64,000 nucleotides of DNA from Paenibacillus oceani (GTDB lineage: Bacteria; Bacillota; Bacilli; Paenibacillales; NBRC-103111). This document shows positions 26,915-35,728 of this stretch, piece by piece (the stretch's first letter is position 1; every line of letters starts with the position of its first letter). Both the position numbers and the translations under genes were made by a program. The notes beneath the pieces were generated by a model. The model did no database searches. It was not told the DNA's origin and saw nothing but the letters and a program-made list of their open reading frames with translations. Location of the stretch: the NCBI RefSeq assembly GCF_014705615.1, contig NZ_JACXJA010000016.1:1-64000 (forward strand). The letters run 5' to 3'.

Positions 26915-27142
26915 GAGGAAAATCGATTCAAAGCGGGAAAAATAGCCAATCCGAGACAATCAAAACAAGATGTCTGAAGCTTCAAGCAATTTCTTTCTGA
27001 ACAAAATAGACGGTAATTTCATTAGTTTAACTTATATAGACAGCCCTTTTTCTTCTTTTGTGCAGGGAGACTGGATTTAAGTTCAATCGTAAAAAAAATC
27101 ATTGGTATACTTATAATTAAAAATATCGCTTGATATATTTTG

Positions 27143-27326
27143 AAAAGTGAACCAGTTGTTGCGGCTGAAACGAAATGAATCAACAAGTTAGTCCATGCTT
27201 ACGAAACTGACGGAAGTTGATAAATAAGCATTGACAGCGTTAACAACGAGAAATATAATCATAAGTGAACCAGAACTTCGAAAAACGCTAACAAACAAAT
27301 GGGTCAGGCTAAAATGGTTCACTTAT
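27143..27326 (+). promoter_or_regulatory. Perfect consensus promoter with three operator half-sites
   Basis: TTGACA (27231-27236) and TATAAT (27254-27259) are separated by exactly 17 bases. Three copies of one motif surround it: AAAAGTGAACCA (27143-27154), ATAAGTGAACCA (27261-27272, directly after the -10) and its inverse TGGTTCACTTAT (27315-27326). The last two form a perfect 12-base inverted repeat with a 42-base centre. This suits looping repression by an unidentified regulator, released by a carbohydrate signal. It drives the lipoprotein gene at 27357. Confidence 0.8.
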
Positions 27327-27356
27327 AGTTATTTGATCAGAAAGGGGATGTTTACG

Positions 27357-28658
27357 ATGATCAAGAAAGCGATTACAGTTTCACTCGGTGCTATGCTGGT
27401 GCTCACCGGATGCGGCGCAGGCGGCCAAGGAGGGGCGAAAAGCACCGATACCCCCCAGCCGGAAGCGTCCAAGCCCGTTGAGAAGGCGCCTGATCCGGTC
27501 ACCTTGAAAATGTACGATGTGCAGCAATTTACGGACGACGATTTCAATCGGTTAATTGTGGAACCGGTGAAGAAGAAATACCCGCATATCACAGTCGAGC
27601 GAATGGCAAAAGCGAATAACCCGATCGACAACGTAATCGCCACGAAACAGCAGTTCGATCTGGCCACCTTATGGCACGGCGGATTGCCTTCGCAAAACTT
27701 GCTCGACTATTTGGAGGACATGACGGCGCTCATCCAGAAAAACAAGTTCGATCTCGGCCGATTCGATCCGAATGCGCTCGATGCGGTTCGCAAAGTTTCG
27801 AACGGGGGCTTGTTCGGCATCCCGTACAACGTTAATTTTAATGCGTTGTATTATAATAAAGACATCTTCGATAAATTCGGAGTCGGTTACCCGAAAGACG
27901 GCATGACTTGGGACGAAACGATCGAGCTGGCGAAGAAGCTGACGAGAAGCGAAGGCGGAGTCCAGTACAAAGGTCTTGATCCCGACGGTCATGTGCGTAT
28001 GATGTTCCCGCTCTCGCTGAACCTGGTCGATCCGAAGACAAACACGGCGAATATTAATGCGAACGATCAGTTGAAGCGGGTGTTCGAAATGGGCAAAACG
28101 ATTCACGACATACCCGGCAACGAGCAGCAAGGCTCCTTCCTGAACGTGTTTCCGAAAGATAAGACGATTGCGATGCTGGCCACCAGTAATTTTACGTCGT
28201 TCTTCCGCGACGTTCCCAACTTGAATTGGGATATCGCTCAATATCCGAGCTACAAGGAGCGCCCTAACGTGTACGGCATGTACGATCTCCATGTGATGGC
28301 CGTCCCGAAGACGAGCAAGCTCAAGGACGACGCGTTCAAAGTGATCGAGGTGCTGATGTCCGACGAAGTGCAGCTTGATTCGGTCAAAGTGACGGGACGG
28401 GTGTCGCCGCTGAAGGATCAGAAGTTCAAGGACAATTACGGCGTCGACCAGCCCGGGCTGAAAGGGAAAAACGTCAAAGCGATCTTTAAAAGCAAGCCGG
28501 CGGAAGCACCTGAATTCTCCAGATTTTATTCGGATGCCAATGCCGTCGTCACCGCCGAATACAAAGATTATCTGGCTGGCAAAAAAGACGTCAACAGCGC
28601 CTTGCGGGATGCGGAGGAAAAAATCAACCAAGCGATCAAGACCAAGCTCGGCAAATAG
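27357..28658 (+). CDS. Extracellular solute-binding lipoprotein (carbohydrate ABC type)
   Basis: The start is ATG 27357, giving the signal MIKKAITVSLGAML and lipobox LTGCG; the open frame extends back to 27231 but that would overlap the promoter. The product has about 433 residues. Features include NALYYNKDIFDKFGVGYPKD (split), GMTWDETIELAKKLTRSEGG and VMAVPKTSKLKDDAFKVI. It is a paralogue of the protein at 2291. A cell-surface sugar or oligosaccharide binder is likely. No transporter genes are adjacent; the next genes encode a beta-helix protein and an SGNH hydrolase. Confidence 0.88.
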   Translation: MIKKAITVSLGAMLVLTGCGAGGQGGAKSTDTPQPEASKPVEKAPDPVTLKMYDVQQFTDDDFNRLIVEPVKKKYPHITVERMAKANNPIDNVIATKQQFDLATLWHGGLPSQNLLDYLEDMTALIQKNKFDLGRFDPNALDAVRKVSNGGLFGIPYNVNFNALYYNKDIFDKFGVGYPKDGMTWDETIELAKKLTRSEGGVQYKGLDPDGHVRMMFPLSLNLVDPKTNTANINANDQLKRVFEMGKTIHDIPGNEQQGSFLNVFPKDKTIAMLATSNFTSFFRDVPNLNWDIAQYPSYKERPNVYGMYDLHVMAVPKTSKLKDDAFKVIEVLMSDEVQLDSVKVTGRVSPLKDQKFKDNYGVDQPGLKGKNVKAIFKSKPAEAPEFSRFYSDANAVVTAEYKDYLAGKKDVNSALRDAEEKINQAIKTKLGK

Positions 28659-28799
28659 GCCGGTGATGAATCGCCGATAGAGAACCAGGCGTGCCAGCTT
28701 GGGTTCGAACCGCCAATGGCCTGGGGAAAAGGATGCGGCAGTGTCCGAACGGCAGTCCGAAATCCCGTTCGTAACTTTGGCGAAAGCGGGGCATGTCGA

Positions 28800-30677
28800 A
28801 TGGAGAACAAGTCGAACGGCAAGTCGCAGGAAAATCAGGGAGGAGCCCGCCCGGTCAGCCGTCGGACGGCGATCGCGGCGATCGGCACAGGGACGCTGGC
28901 GGCGGCAGGGGCGGCCATGCTGCTCCCTAAAAGTATCGCAATGGGCCAGACGGTAGCAGAAGCTGTGTACGGCGGCGGCGAAAGTTGTTGCGGGACTGCG
29001 AATGTGACGATCGCCCAAATGCGGACCGACACTGCGCCCGACTTGTCTGGAGGCATCTACTACGTAACGGATGCGGGCCGCGAAGGGGAGTTTTATTACG
29101 ACGCCGGCGATACGTCGTCAACGGACGACAACGGCACCGTATTCGTGTCCGGGTCGGGGAAGCGCTACAAACGGTCGTCGGGGAGATTTCCGGCCAACGT
29201 ATACAACGTACGCTGGTTTGGCGCAAAAGGCGATAATACGGCGGATGACAGCGCGGCGTTTCAGGCGGCGATCGACAAGGCGCAGGAGCAGTACGAGGTG
29301 GACAAAACCGGAGGGACGGTCTACGTGCCTCCGGGAAAATACAAGGTGACGGGGCTGACGGTGAGGAAGCCTTACGTAACGATCAAAGGGGAAGGCAACG
29401 GTTCGTCGATCCTGATGAATTACTCGAATTCGGCGGCCATGTTCGATATTCAGCGGGAGGCGAACGTGACCAGTTCGATGCATAGTTTCGAGATGCGCGA
29501 TCTGATGATCAAAAACAATGTGAACCGGCTGCCGGGAGATCGTCCGCTGGTGTATGCGAGACAATTGGTGTCCTCCCGGTTTACGAACGTCATCTTCCGC
29601 AATTCGAACGCTTTTGAAGGCGGCAGTGGCTATAACGGATCGGGTCTGAAAATATTAAATGGTTTTGAGCTTACGTTTACGAACTGCGTGTTCAGTCATT
29701 TTCTGAAAGGATACGCTGTCGATTTGCCTTGCCAGAGCATGAACGTCGGCAACTACCATTTCCTCGACTGCTTGTGGATGTACTGCGGTCACGGGCTGCT
29801 GATCGGCAGAGGCGGCAGCTCGATGCACAATTCGACGCTGCTCTCCAATCCGAAGTTCGTCGGTTGGCAAGGCGGCCATTATATCCGGGACGGCAAAGTG
29901 AAATATGCGCAAACGACGATCGCGTCCTCGCCTGCGGCGAATCAGGTGACCTTATCGAACGCAAGCGGCTTCGAGAGCGGCCAGCTGGTGCTGGTCGGCA
30001 GCGAGAGCCGGCTTACGCCGGCTTATATAAGCGCAATCAGCGGCAGTACGATCACGCTTGACCGGGACGTAGCCGTCCTGCCTGGCGATACGGCGCTGCA
30101 AGGAACAGTGGCGGTGCTTAGCGGCTGGAACGTTCAGGAGGTGCGGATGAACGTGGGGCATTTTGAAGGATACGACGTCGGCTTGCTGGCGAGCAATCAT
30201 CTCGGTCTGATCTCGCTTGACAGCGTTCATGCGGGGAATTGCTCGAACGTCGTCGTTATCGACGATCAGGTTCAATATGTATCGATCCAGAACTGCCGCG
30301 TCTTCGCCAGCGATCCGAATAACCTGTGGCCGAACTGGTGGACGGCCGTCCGGATTACGAAGCTCGACAGCGACGACAACCTGATTATACTGGATAACAA
30401 TATGATCGAAGGCGGCGGCGCCTATGTGTCCTATGTGGGCCGCGAGGTGTTCAACCAGACGGCTTTCCAGCCGAAGGTGCGCATCCAGAGCAGACAAAGC
30501 GGGGCCGTCTACGCCGGCAGATTCGACCATTCTTTCAGCGGAAACGTCAAGATAGGCGGAGCCTGGAACGGCCCTCACCTGATTATGGGGACGTATCATC
30601 TGTGGGTGGACGCCTCCGGCGCGCTGCGGATGAAGAATGGCGTTCCGTCGGGCGACCTGGACGGCAGCCCGGTGTAA
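28800..30677 (+). CDS. Tat-exported right-handed beta-helix protein (pectate-lyase superfamily)
   Basis: The start at 28800 places a Tat motif near residue 20 (SRRTAIAAIG followed by an Ala-rich hydrophobic stretch); an open frame upstream lacks a ribosome site. The roughly 625-residue product has the family entry motif NVRWFGAKGDNTADDSAAFQ (about 135-155), then GGTVYVPPGKYKVTGL and long beta-helix rungs. It is probably a secreted polysaccharide lyase or glycosidase; catalytic residues cannot be fixed by eye. RNA or protein partners are not indicated. It sits 141 bases after the lipoprotein gene in the same direction. Confidence 0.82.
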   Translation: MENKSNGKSQENQGGARPVSRRTAIAAIGTGTLAAAGAAMLLPKSIAMGQTVAEAVYGGGESCCGTANVTIAQMRTDTAPDLSGGIYYVTDAGREGEFYYDAGDTSSTDDNGTVFVSGSGKRYKRSSGRFPANVYNVRWFGAKGDNTADDSAAFQAAIDKAQEQYEVDKTGGTVYVPPGKYKVTGLTVRKPYVTIKGEGNGSSILMNYSNSAAMFDIQREANVTSSMHSFEMRDLMIKNNVNRLPGDRPLVYARQLVSSRFTNVIFRNSNAFEGGSGYNGSGLKILNGFELTFTNCVFSHFLKGYAVDLPCQSMNVGNYHFLDCLWMYCGHGLLIGRGGSSMHNSTLLSNPKFVGWQGGHYIRDGKVKYAQTTIASSPAANQVTLSNASGFESGQLVLVGSESRLTPAYISAISGSTITLDRDVAVLPGDTALQGTVAVLSGWNVQEVRMNVGHFEGYDVGLLASNHLGLISLDSVHAGNCSNVVVIDDQVQYVSIQNCRVFASDPNNLWPNWWTAVRITKLDSDDNLIILDNNMIEGGGAYVSYVGREVFNQTAFQPKVRIQSRQSGAVYAGRFDHSFSGNVKIGGAWNGPHLIMGTYHLWVDASGALRMKNGVPSGDLDGSPV

Positions 30678-30737
30678 TTCCGCTTCGGGCACATCGAACG
30701 CTGAAAGCAGCCGCGCTTCGAGGAAAGTCGGGAAGCT

Positions 30738-32882
30738 ATGAACCTGGAATGTGCACGCGGCGAATGTCCGCGAAAGATGCGAGTCGCTTTTGCGGGAGAC
30801 AGCATTACATGGGGAGACGGGATGCTGGATGACGGCTTCGTCGGAGAAGCGGACCGTTATATCCGCAAGACGTATGCCGAGACGCTCGCCAGCGAGCAGT
30901 TGAACGTTTCCGGGACGGCGGAAGCTCTCAGCAGCCGCAAGTTGTATGGCGGCCGCGCCTTGAGACTGACGGGAGCCGGCAGCGCGGTGTCGTTCGAGCT
31001 GGAAGGCGACGAACTTACCGTCGTGCAGGCGATGGAGCGGGGGAACGGTTCGGCTTCGCTGATCGATGTGTATGTCGACGGCGCGTTGTTCGATACGTTC
31101 TCCAACCGGAACGAAGCCCCGTGCGGGGAAGACACGATCCGGTTCGTCGCGGACGGTGCGGGCAATACGTTCGATTTGGGACGTCCGTTTACTTATGCCC
31201 ATTCGATTAGCGCGGATGGGAGGCCGGTCGTGGGAGGGCTGAATTGCGGCGGTTACGGAGCGGCTTTTCCGGCGGATCAAGACTACCGGGTAATTCGAAT
31301 CTACGGTTCGGATGCGCACGGGGAGACCGAAGTGCATCATGCGCTGCAGTTTCGCCGGACACCCGCACAGGGGATTGTCATCGAAGCTTCTTTCCGTTAC
31401 GGTGAAACGATCGCTTATGCGAAAACGACTGTCGGCGAGACAGAGGAGCGTTTCGGCTCCCCGCTCGAGAGCCGTTACGGCGAAGGCGGCGTCGCTTTCG
31501 ACCCGGCGAGGCCCGTCGCGGTGAGCAGCGGACTCGATTACCGCATAACTGACGATCGGGCGGTCCGGACCTGGACGTTCCCGGATACCAGGAGACGAAC
31601 GTTCGAATTGAAAATACGCGGTTTCGATCCGCTGGGCGGCAAGACCGGAGATCCTTATCTGATCGTCAATTTTGTGACGAATAGGTTCCATTCGATCATG
31701 AACGCGGGAATCGGAGGATGGACAGCCAATTTGTATAAGGGCGACAAAGGATTGAGAAACGTCAACGGTCTGTGCGACTGGAAGCCGGATATCCTTTTTA
31801 TCGGTCTCGGTACGAACGACGACTGGGAGGCTGGAAATACGTTTGCCGCTGTTCGGCGGATCGAAGGACTAAGCGAAGCGGACGTAAGGCGCTTGCCTAC
31901 TCTGCTTATTCAGAACTGCCGGTATGACGGGCCGGATCGGTACAGCGTCGATACGGCCGAGCTTATCGTCGCGGCCTGCGAACAGCGATGCGTCGTCCTC
32001 GATGGAACGGGAGCTTCGTTTGACTCCGTGAAGCAAGGGGATCTTGTCGTCGTCGGCGATTATTACGGCGACAACCGCAATGTGCAGAGCCGGCTGATCG
32101 AAAGCTGGGACCCGGATACCCGCACGGCCCGATTCACAGAGCCGCTCGAACCTACGCCGCTTACGCCTCACATAGAGGATTACGCAGGCCAGGCAATCCG
32201 AATCAAACGTGTGGACGGTTTTGTAACGGCGTTGGAGCGGATGCTCGCCATGATCCGGACAGCTTCTCCCGCAACGCGGCTTGCCTTGATCGAGACCGGT
32301 CTGAGCAACTATAACACCCGGCTTCTGATGGGTTACCCGGAAGTCATCCGGGATATCGCGAAACGTTACGGAGCGGAACTGGTGAACGTGTACCGGCCTC
32401 TGATGCAGTGGCAGTATGAACAGCCACTCGACTTCCAAGGGTACATCGGGCCCGGAGAGCAGCAAAGGTCCGGCGGCTCTTCCGAGTATCCGCTCGTTAC
32501 CCCGGATGGAAGAGACATGGCGGAGGCCGTACGTTACCAGCTGCGCAACTGGTCCGTTCGTATAGACGGGCGGGAGAAGTATGGCGACGGCTGCCGGATC
32601 GAAGGCGGCTATGCGCTTGCGTTCCTGCCCGGCACGGAGCCGGAACAGCTCACGATCACGGATTGGAACGGGCGAGGCCGTAATCCGAAGGTCGGGTACC
32701 GGTTCATTCCGTCCAGGCTCGTCTTCACTCGCGATGTGCCTCCCCCTGGGGCCCGGATCGAAGTATCGGCTTCGCCCGCGAAGTGGAGTATGGACGATGC
32801 GCATCTCGGAATGCCCGGCGGAAACGGCATTTACGCGGCGCAAGTGAAAGCGGCGATCCGGCGGATGATAGGCCGCGAATAA
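30738..32882 (+). CDS. SGNH/GDSL hydrolase with a large insertion and atypical block V
   Basis: The protein has 714 residues. Block I (FAGDSITWGDGM, about 19-30) holds the nucleophile Ser, block II Gly is in NAGIGGW (about 322), and block III is GLGTND (about 356). Some 290 residues, mostly beta-sandwich-like, separate blocks I and II, where about 30-60 is usual. Where the Asp-His pair of block V is expected, the sequence reads EYPLVTPDGRDM, with Leu in the His place, so the catalytic dyad may be altered or placed elsewhere. No signal peptide is visible. It is likely a carbohydrate esterase or a derived binding protein. An internal ATG at 30777 is an alternative start. Confidence 0.78.
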   Translation: MNLECARGECPRKMRVAFAGDSITWGDGMLDDGFVGEADRYIRKTYAETLASEQLNVSGTAEALSSRKLYGGRALRLTGAGSAVSFELEGDELTVVQAMERGNGSASLIDVYVDGALFDTFSNRNEAPCGEDTIRFVADGAGNTFDLGRPFTYAHSISADGRPVVGGLNCGGYGAAFPADQDYRVIRIYGSDAHGETEVHHALQFRRTPAQGIVIEASFRYGETIAYAKTTVGETEERFGSPLESRYGEGGVAFDPARPVAVSSGLDYRITDDRAVRTWTFPDTRRRTFELKIRGFDPLGGKTGDPYLIVNFVTNRFHSIMNAGIGGWTANLYKGDKGLRNVNGLCDWKPDILFIGLGTNDDWEAGNTFAAVRRIEGLSEADVRRLPTLLIQNCRYDGPDRYSVDTAELIVAACEQRCVVLDGTGASFDSVKQGDLVVVGDYYGDNRNVQSRLIESWDPDTRTARFTEPLEPTPLTPHIEDYAGQAIRIKRVDGFVTALERMLAMIRTASPATRLALIETGLSNYNTRLLMGYPEVIRDIAKRYGAELVNVYRPLMQWQYEQPLDFQGYIGPGEQQRSGGSSEYPLVTPDGRDMAEAVRYQLRNWSVRIDGREKYGDGCRIEGGYALAFLPGTEPEQLTITDWNGRGRNPKVGYRFIPSRLVFTRDVPPPGARIEVSASPAKWSMDDAHLGMPGGNGIYAAQVKAAIRRMIGRE

Positions 32883-32898
32883 CAACGAAGTGGGGAGA

Positions 32899-32943
32899 AC
32901 CTCCAAAACCTTAGGCGTTGGCCGGGATTGGAGGTTTTTTTGT
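32899..32943 (+). terminator. Terminator after the SGNH gene
   Basis: AACCTCCAA (32899-32907) pairs with TTGGAGGTT (32929-32937), followed by seven T's. Confidence 0.85.
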
Positions 32944-33005
32944 GCTGCCGGAATGACTGGTATTACGGGAAAAGAAAAAATGTTGCAAAGAGCGGGTTCG
33001 GATGA

Positions 33006-33073
33006 TTGACAATCGCCGAACTGTGATGTACTGTGTATATAGATATAAACACATGTACACATATACAGTATAT
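33006..33073 (+). promoter_or_regulatory. Promoter and palindromic operator of the YtrA-type operon
   Basis: TTGACA lies at 33006-33011 with TACTGT 17 bases on. From 33029 the sequence holds TACTGTGTATATA, mirrored at 33061-33073 by ATATACAGTATAT, itself a perfect palindrome around one base. Such TRTA-rich inverted sites are typical of YtrA-type GntR repressors, and the operon encodes one. Autoregulation is therefore likely, though inferred. Confidence 0.65.
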
Positions 33074-33102
33074 CACTTACGCACACTGAGGAGGATTTTC
33101 AC

Positions 33103-33585
33103 ATGATTATGGAGTATTTGGATAAGTGGTCTTATTTGGCAGTATTCGTCTTGTCAGTCCTGCCCTGGGTCGAATCGGCGATCGTCGCGTTTTTCGCCGT
33201 TATGTTGGGGCTTAACCCCGTAGCGTCCGGAATTCTTGCGTTTTTGGGCAATTGGCTCGTCGTCGTTCTGGTCGTATTTCTGTTCGACAAGCTGAACGTT
33301 TGGCGCAACCGCAGAAAGGGAGCCGCTCTGAACGAAGAGGCCGACAGCAAGAAGAGAAAACGCGCCTATCACATTTTCGTTAAGTACGGTCTGCCCGGAC
33401 TTGCCATTATCGGTCCGCTGTTTATCGGAACGGAGATTGCCGCCGCTTTCGCTATGGCGTTTAAAGCCCCGCGTGGAGCCGTCATGTTCTGGATGACGAC
33501 CGCTTTGGTGTTCTGGACTGTGGTTGCCTGTGTTGCCGCTTATTTCGGGATCGATGCGGTCGGATTGATCCGCGGTACCGTATAA
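33103..33585 (+). CDS. Putative small multidrug export protein family (PF06695-like)
   Basis: The protein has 160 residues and four or five TM segments. It begins with LSVLPWVESAIVAFFAVMLG (split after LPW) and has the GLPGLAIIGPLFIGTEIAAA motif characteristic of this family, plus a charged cytoplasmic loop (KKRKRAYH). AGGAGG precedes the ATG. It is the first gene of an operon with an ABC permease, a GntR regulator and an ATPase. Transport function is assigned by family only. Confidence 0.82.
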   Translation: MIMEYLDKWSYLAVFVLSVLPWVESAIVAFFAVMLGLNPVASGILAFLGNWLVVVLVVFLFDKLNVWRNRRKGAALNEEADSKKRKRAYHIFVKYGLPGLAIIGPLFIGTEIAAAFAMAFKAPRGAVMFWMTTALVFWTVVACVAAYFGIDAVGLIRGTV

Positions 33586-33599
33586 TTGGAGGGAGAGCC

Positions 33600-34340
33600 A
33601 TGTTGCGCGATGCTTGGCCGATAGCCTGGTATGAATTCAAACAGCGTTATCTTTCGCTGGCGATGAATATGTTCGCTTCCGTACTGATTGCGCTTGTGGC
33701 GGTAGAGGCGCTGATGCGGTTTGAAAGGGACGACCTGTCACCGAATAACGTTCTGACGTTTTTGAATGTCGCAGATTTGCTGCTGCTTGCCGCTCTTCCG
33801 GCGCTCGGAGCGTTTTCGTTCTCCAGAGAATACATGTCCTGGAATTCGCTGACGGATGAACCGTTTCTGAAAAGGCTGCGGTTTTACCGGATGTGGGCGA
33901 TCCCGCTGCCGGTTATTGCCTGGAGCCGCATGCTGTATATGCTGCTTTGTTTTGTAGTCTCGATGACCGTGTTTGTTACCGTGTTCGTTGCCGTGGGCTG
34001 GACGGTGCTATCGGATACTAGACCGATTGCTCATTTGTTGTCGTTCGCGCTTGTCTGGACCGGTTATGCGGCCGCGATTTGCGGCTTGCATCCTTTTCTG
34101 GAGTACGGGGCGAAGGCCAAGATGATCCACGTGGTCTCCATCGGAATGGTCGTAGTCATTGTCGGAGCGGATCTGCTGCTGAACTACTTGCTGAATAAGC
34201 CGATTTTTTTACACGTGCTCGAAATGGTGAACGGGAATCCGTTCTGGCCTGCCGTTATCTCCCTGTGCGCGGGCGTTATTGGCATCATCGCATTTCAGCG
34301 GGGGCTTGTTCGGCGGCTGGAACGTATCGATCTTCCCTGA
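33600..34340 (+). CDS. ABC-2-type transporter membrane protein
   Basis: The protein has 246 residues and about six TM segments (around 18-38, 55-75, 105-130, 140-160, 180-197, 213-232). No ATP-binding motif is present. GGAGGG lies before the ATG. It is the likely membrane partner of the ATPase at 34760, with the GntR gene between them as in ytr-like operons. Its stop TGA (34338-34340) is in the same frame as the next gene. Confidence 0.78.
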   Translation: MLRDAWPIAWYEFKQRYLSLAMNMFASVLIALVAVEALMRFERDDLSPNNVLTFLNVADLLLLAALPALGAFSFSREYMSWNSLTDEPFLKRLRFYRMWAIPLPVIAWSRMLYMLLCFVVSMTVFVTVFVAVGWTVLSDTRPIAHLLSFALVWTGYAAAICGLHPFLEYGAKAKMIHVVSIGMVVVIVGADLLLNYLLNKPIFLHVLEMVNGNPFWPAVISLCAGVIGIIAFQRGLVRRLERIDLP

Positions 34341-34358
34341 GAAAGGAGGCGACGGGCC

Positions 34359-34763
34359 ATCCGACTGCCGATACAAATATCCGAACAAAGCCGGGAGCCG
34401 ATCTATCATCAGATCGAGCAGCAGCTCCTTTCGTTTATCGTCAGCGGCCAGCTAAAGCCGGGTACGCCGCTTCCCTCGATCCGGGCGCTCGCAGGCGATC
34501 TGGCCTGCAGCGTCATTACCGTCAGCAGAGCCTACCAGAACCTGGAGCAGCAGCGGTACATCCAGACCATACAAGGCAAGGGGACGTTTGTCGCGGAGAT
34601 GGAGGCTAAGCAGCAAAAGCAGGTGGCGGATGCCAGCTTGTACCAGGCGTTCCGGACCGCCGTCGAGATGAGCTTCAGGCTGCAAATGGACCCGGATACG
34701 ACCCGCAAAACGTTTGAGCAGGTGCTGGAAGATATGTTGAAGGAAAGGGGGAAGCAAGGATGA
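34359..34763 (+). CDS. YtrA-subfamily GntR regulator with a non-standard start codon
   Basis: The frame from 34341 to the TGA at 34761-34763 encodes a complete YtrA-type GntR protein: a winged helix (EPIYHQIEQQLLSFIVSGQL, PGTPLPSIRALAGDL, VSRAYQNLEQQRYI, GKGTFV), then a short dimerising helix tail. No ATG, GTG or TTG occurs in frame before the HTH. AAAGGAGG (34342-34349) is ideally placed for ATC at 34359, giving 134 residues beginning where family members begin (xRLPIQIS). CTG 34365 is less well spaced. The end overlaps the ATPase start as ATGA. It probably represses this operon. Confidence 0.8.
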   Translation: MRLPIQISEQSREPIYHQIEQQLLSFIVSGQLKPGTPLPSIRALAGDLACSVITVSRAYQNLEQQRYIQTIQGKGTFVAEMEAKQQKQVADASLYQAFRTAVEMSFRLQMDPDTTRKTFEQVLEDMLKERGKQG

Positions 34764-35632
34764 ACTCAACGATTGCGCTCCGGACGGAGCGGCTGGTGAA
34801 GCGGCGTGCCGATTACTGTCTTGGACCGGTCGATCTTGCGCTGGAGCATGGATACACCTACGCGCTGGTAGGCCCGAACGGAACCGGCAAGACGACCTTG
34901 CTGACTTGCTGCATGAACTTGACGCGGCCTACTTCCGGTAAGGTAGAGCTGTTTGGTCGCTCCTACGAGACCGGGGAAGCGGAGATCCGAACCTATGCCG
35001 CATTCGTCCCGGACCCTCTCGAGGGATGCGAATCGTTTACATTGCTGGAGATGGAGAAGTTTATCGGCAGGTGGTACGAGCGGTGGGACGGGTCGGACTA
35101 CCGCAGACGCGCGGAACGGTTTCGAATCCCGCTTCACAAACCGTACGGCCGGTTGTCGCAAGGAGACCGCAAGAAGGCGGCCTTGACGCTTGCGCTCAGC
35201 ACGAGGGCGCCGCTGCTGCTGCTGGACGAACCGACGAACGGGCTCGATCTGGCAAGCCGCAGCCAGTTGAAGCAAATGCTCGTAGAAGATTCCGAGACGA
35301 TGGAGCGCACCGTCCTGATGTCTACGCATTCCGTAGAGGATATCCGCCAGTTTGCCGATTATATATTGCTGCTCAAAGAGGGGCGGGTAGAAGGGCCGTA
35401 CGACAAGGACAGCTTGTCGATGTCCTGGCGGAGATTGTGGTTAACCGGCCCGGCGACTCTCGATATGTCGGCGGTACCGGGGGCGGTAGAGTGGAGCGAG
35501 GCTCCCGTACCGCACCTGATCACCCGGGACCGGGACGCTGCGCTGGCCTATTTGGAGGAGAACGGCGTTCAAGTGACAAGCGAACAACCGCTGCCTTTGG
35601 ACGAACTGCTGGAACGGCTGCTGCAGCTGTAA
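34760..35632 (+). CDS. ABC transporter ATPase (YtrB-like)
   Basis: The protein has 290 residues. Walker A is GPNGTGKTT (about 36-44). The signature region is RLSQGDRKKA, deviating from LSGGQ. Walker B is LLLLDEPTNGLD, with the switch His in MSTHSVED. The C-terminal 70 residues are a family-typical extension. It overlaps the GntR gene by four bases, so translation is probably coupled, and pairs with the permease at 33600. In related operons such transporters respond to cell-wall-active compounds; that is inference here. Confidence 0.88.
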   Translation: MNSTIALRTERLVKRRADYCLGPVDLALEHGYTYALVGPNGTGKTTLLTCCMNLTRPTSGKVELFGRSYETGEAEIRTYAAFVPDPLEGCESFTLLEMEKFIGRWYERWDGSDYRRRAERFRIPLHKPYGRLSQGDRKKAALTLALSTRAPLLLLDEPTNGLDLASRSQLKQMLVEDSETMERTVLMSTHSVEDIRQFADYILLLKEGRVEGPYDKDSLSMSWRRLWLTGPATLDMSAVPGAVEWSEAPVPHLITRDRDAALAYLEENGVQVTSEQPLPLDELLERLLQL

Positions 35633-35670
35633 AATTAGCTTGTAAAATCTATGAAAACAGCTTCCAAAAC

Positions 35671-35699
35671 TTGCTTTCGCGGTTTTCGTATGGTATAGA
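35671..35699 (+). promoter_or_regulatory. Promoter of the DedA gene
   Basis: TTGCTT (35671-35676), a 17-base spacer and TATAGA (35694-35699). The earlier in-frame ATG at 35699 falls on the -10 box, so translation must start downstream. Confidence 0.65.
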
Positions 35700-35728
35700 T
35701 GGATACGAGACCAACTGGGAGGCTAAGG

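Noticed and set aside
35699-35728. Upstream ATG for DedA
   Set aside because: It overlaps the -10 box of the predicted promoter and lacks a ribosome site.
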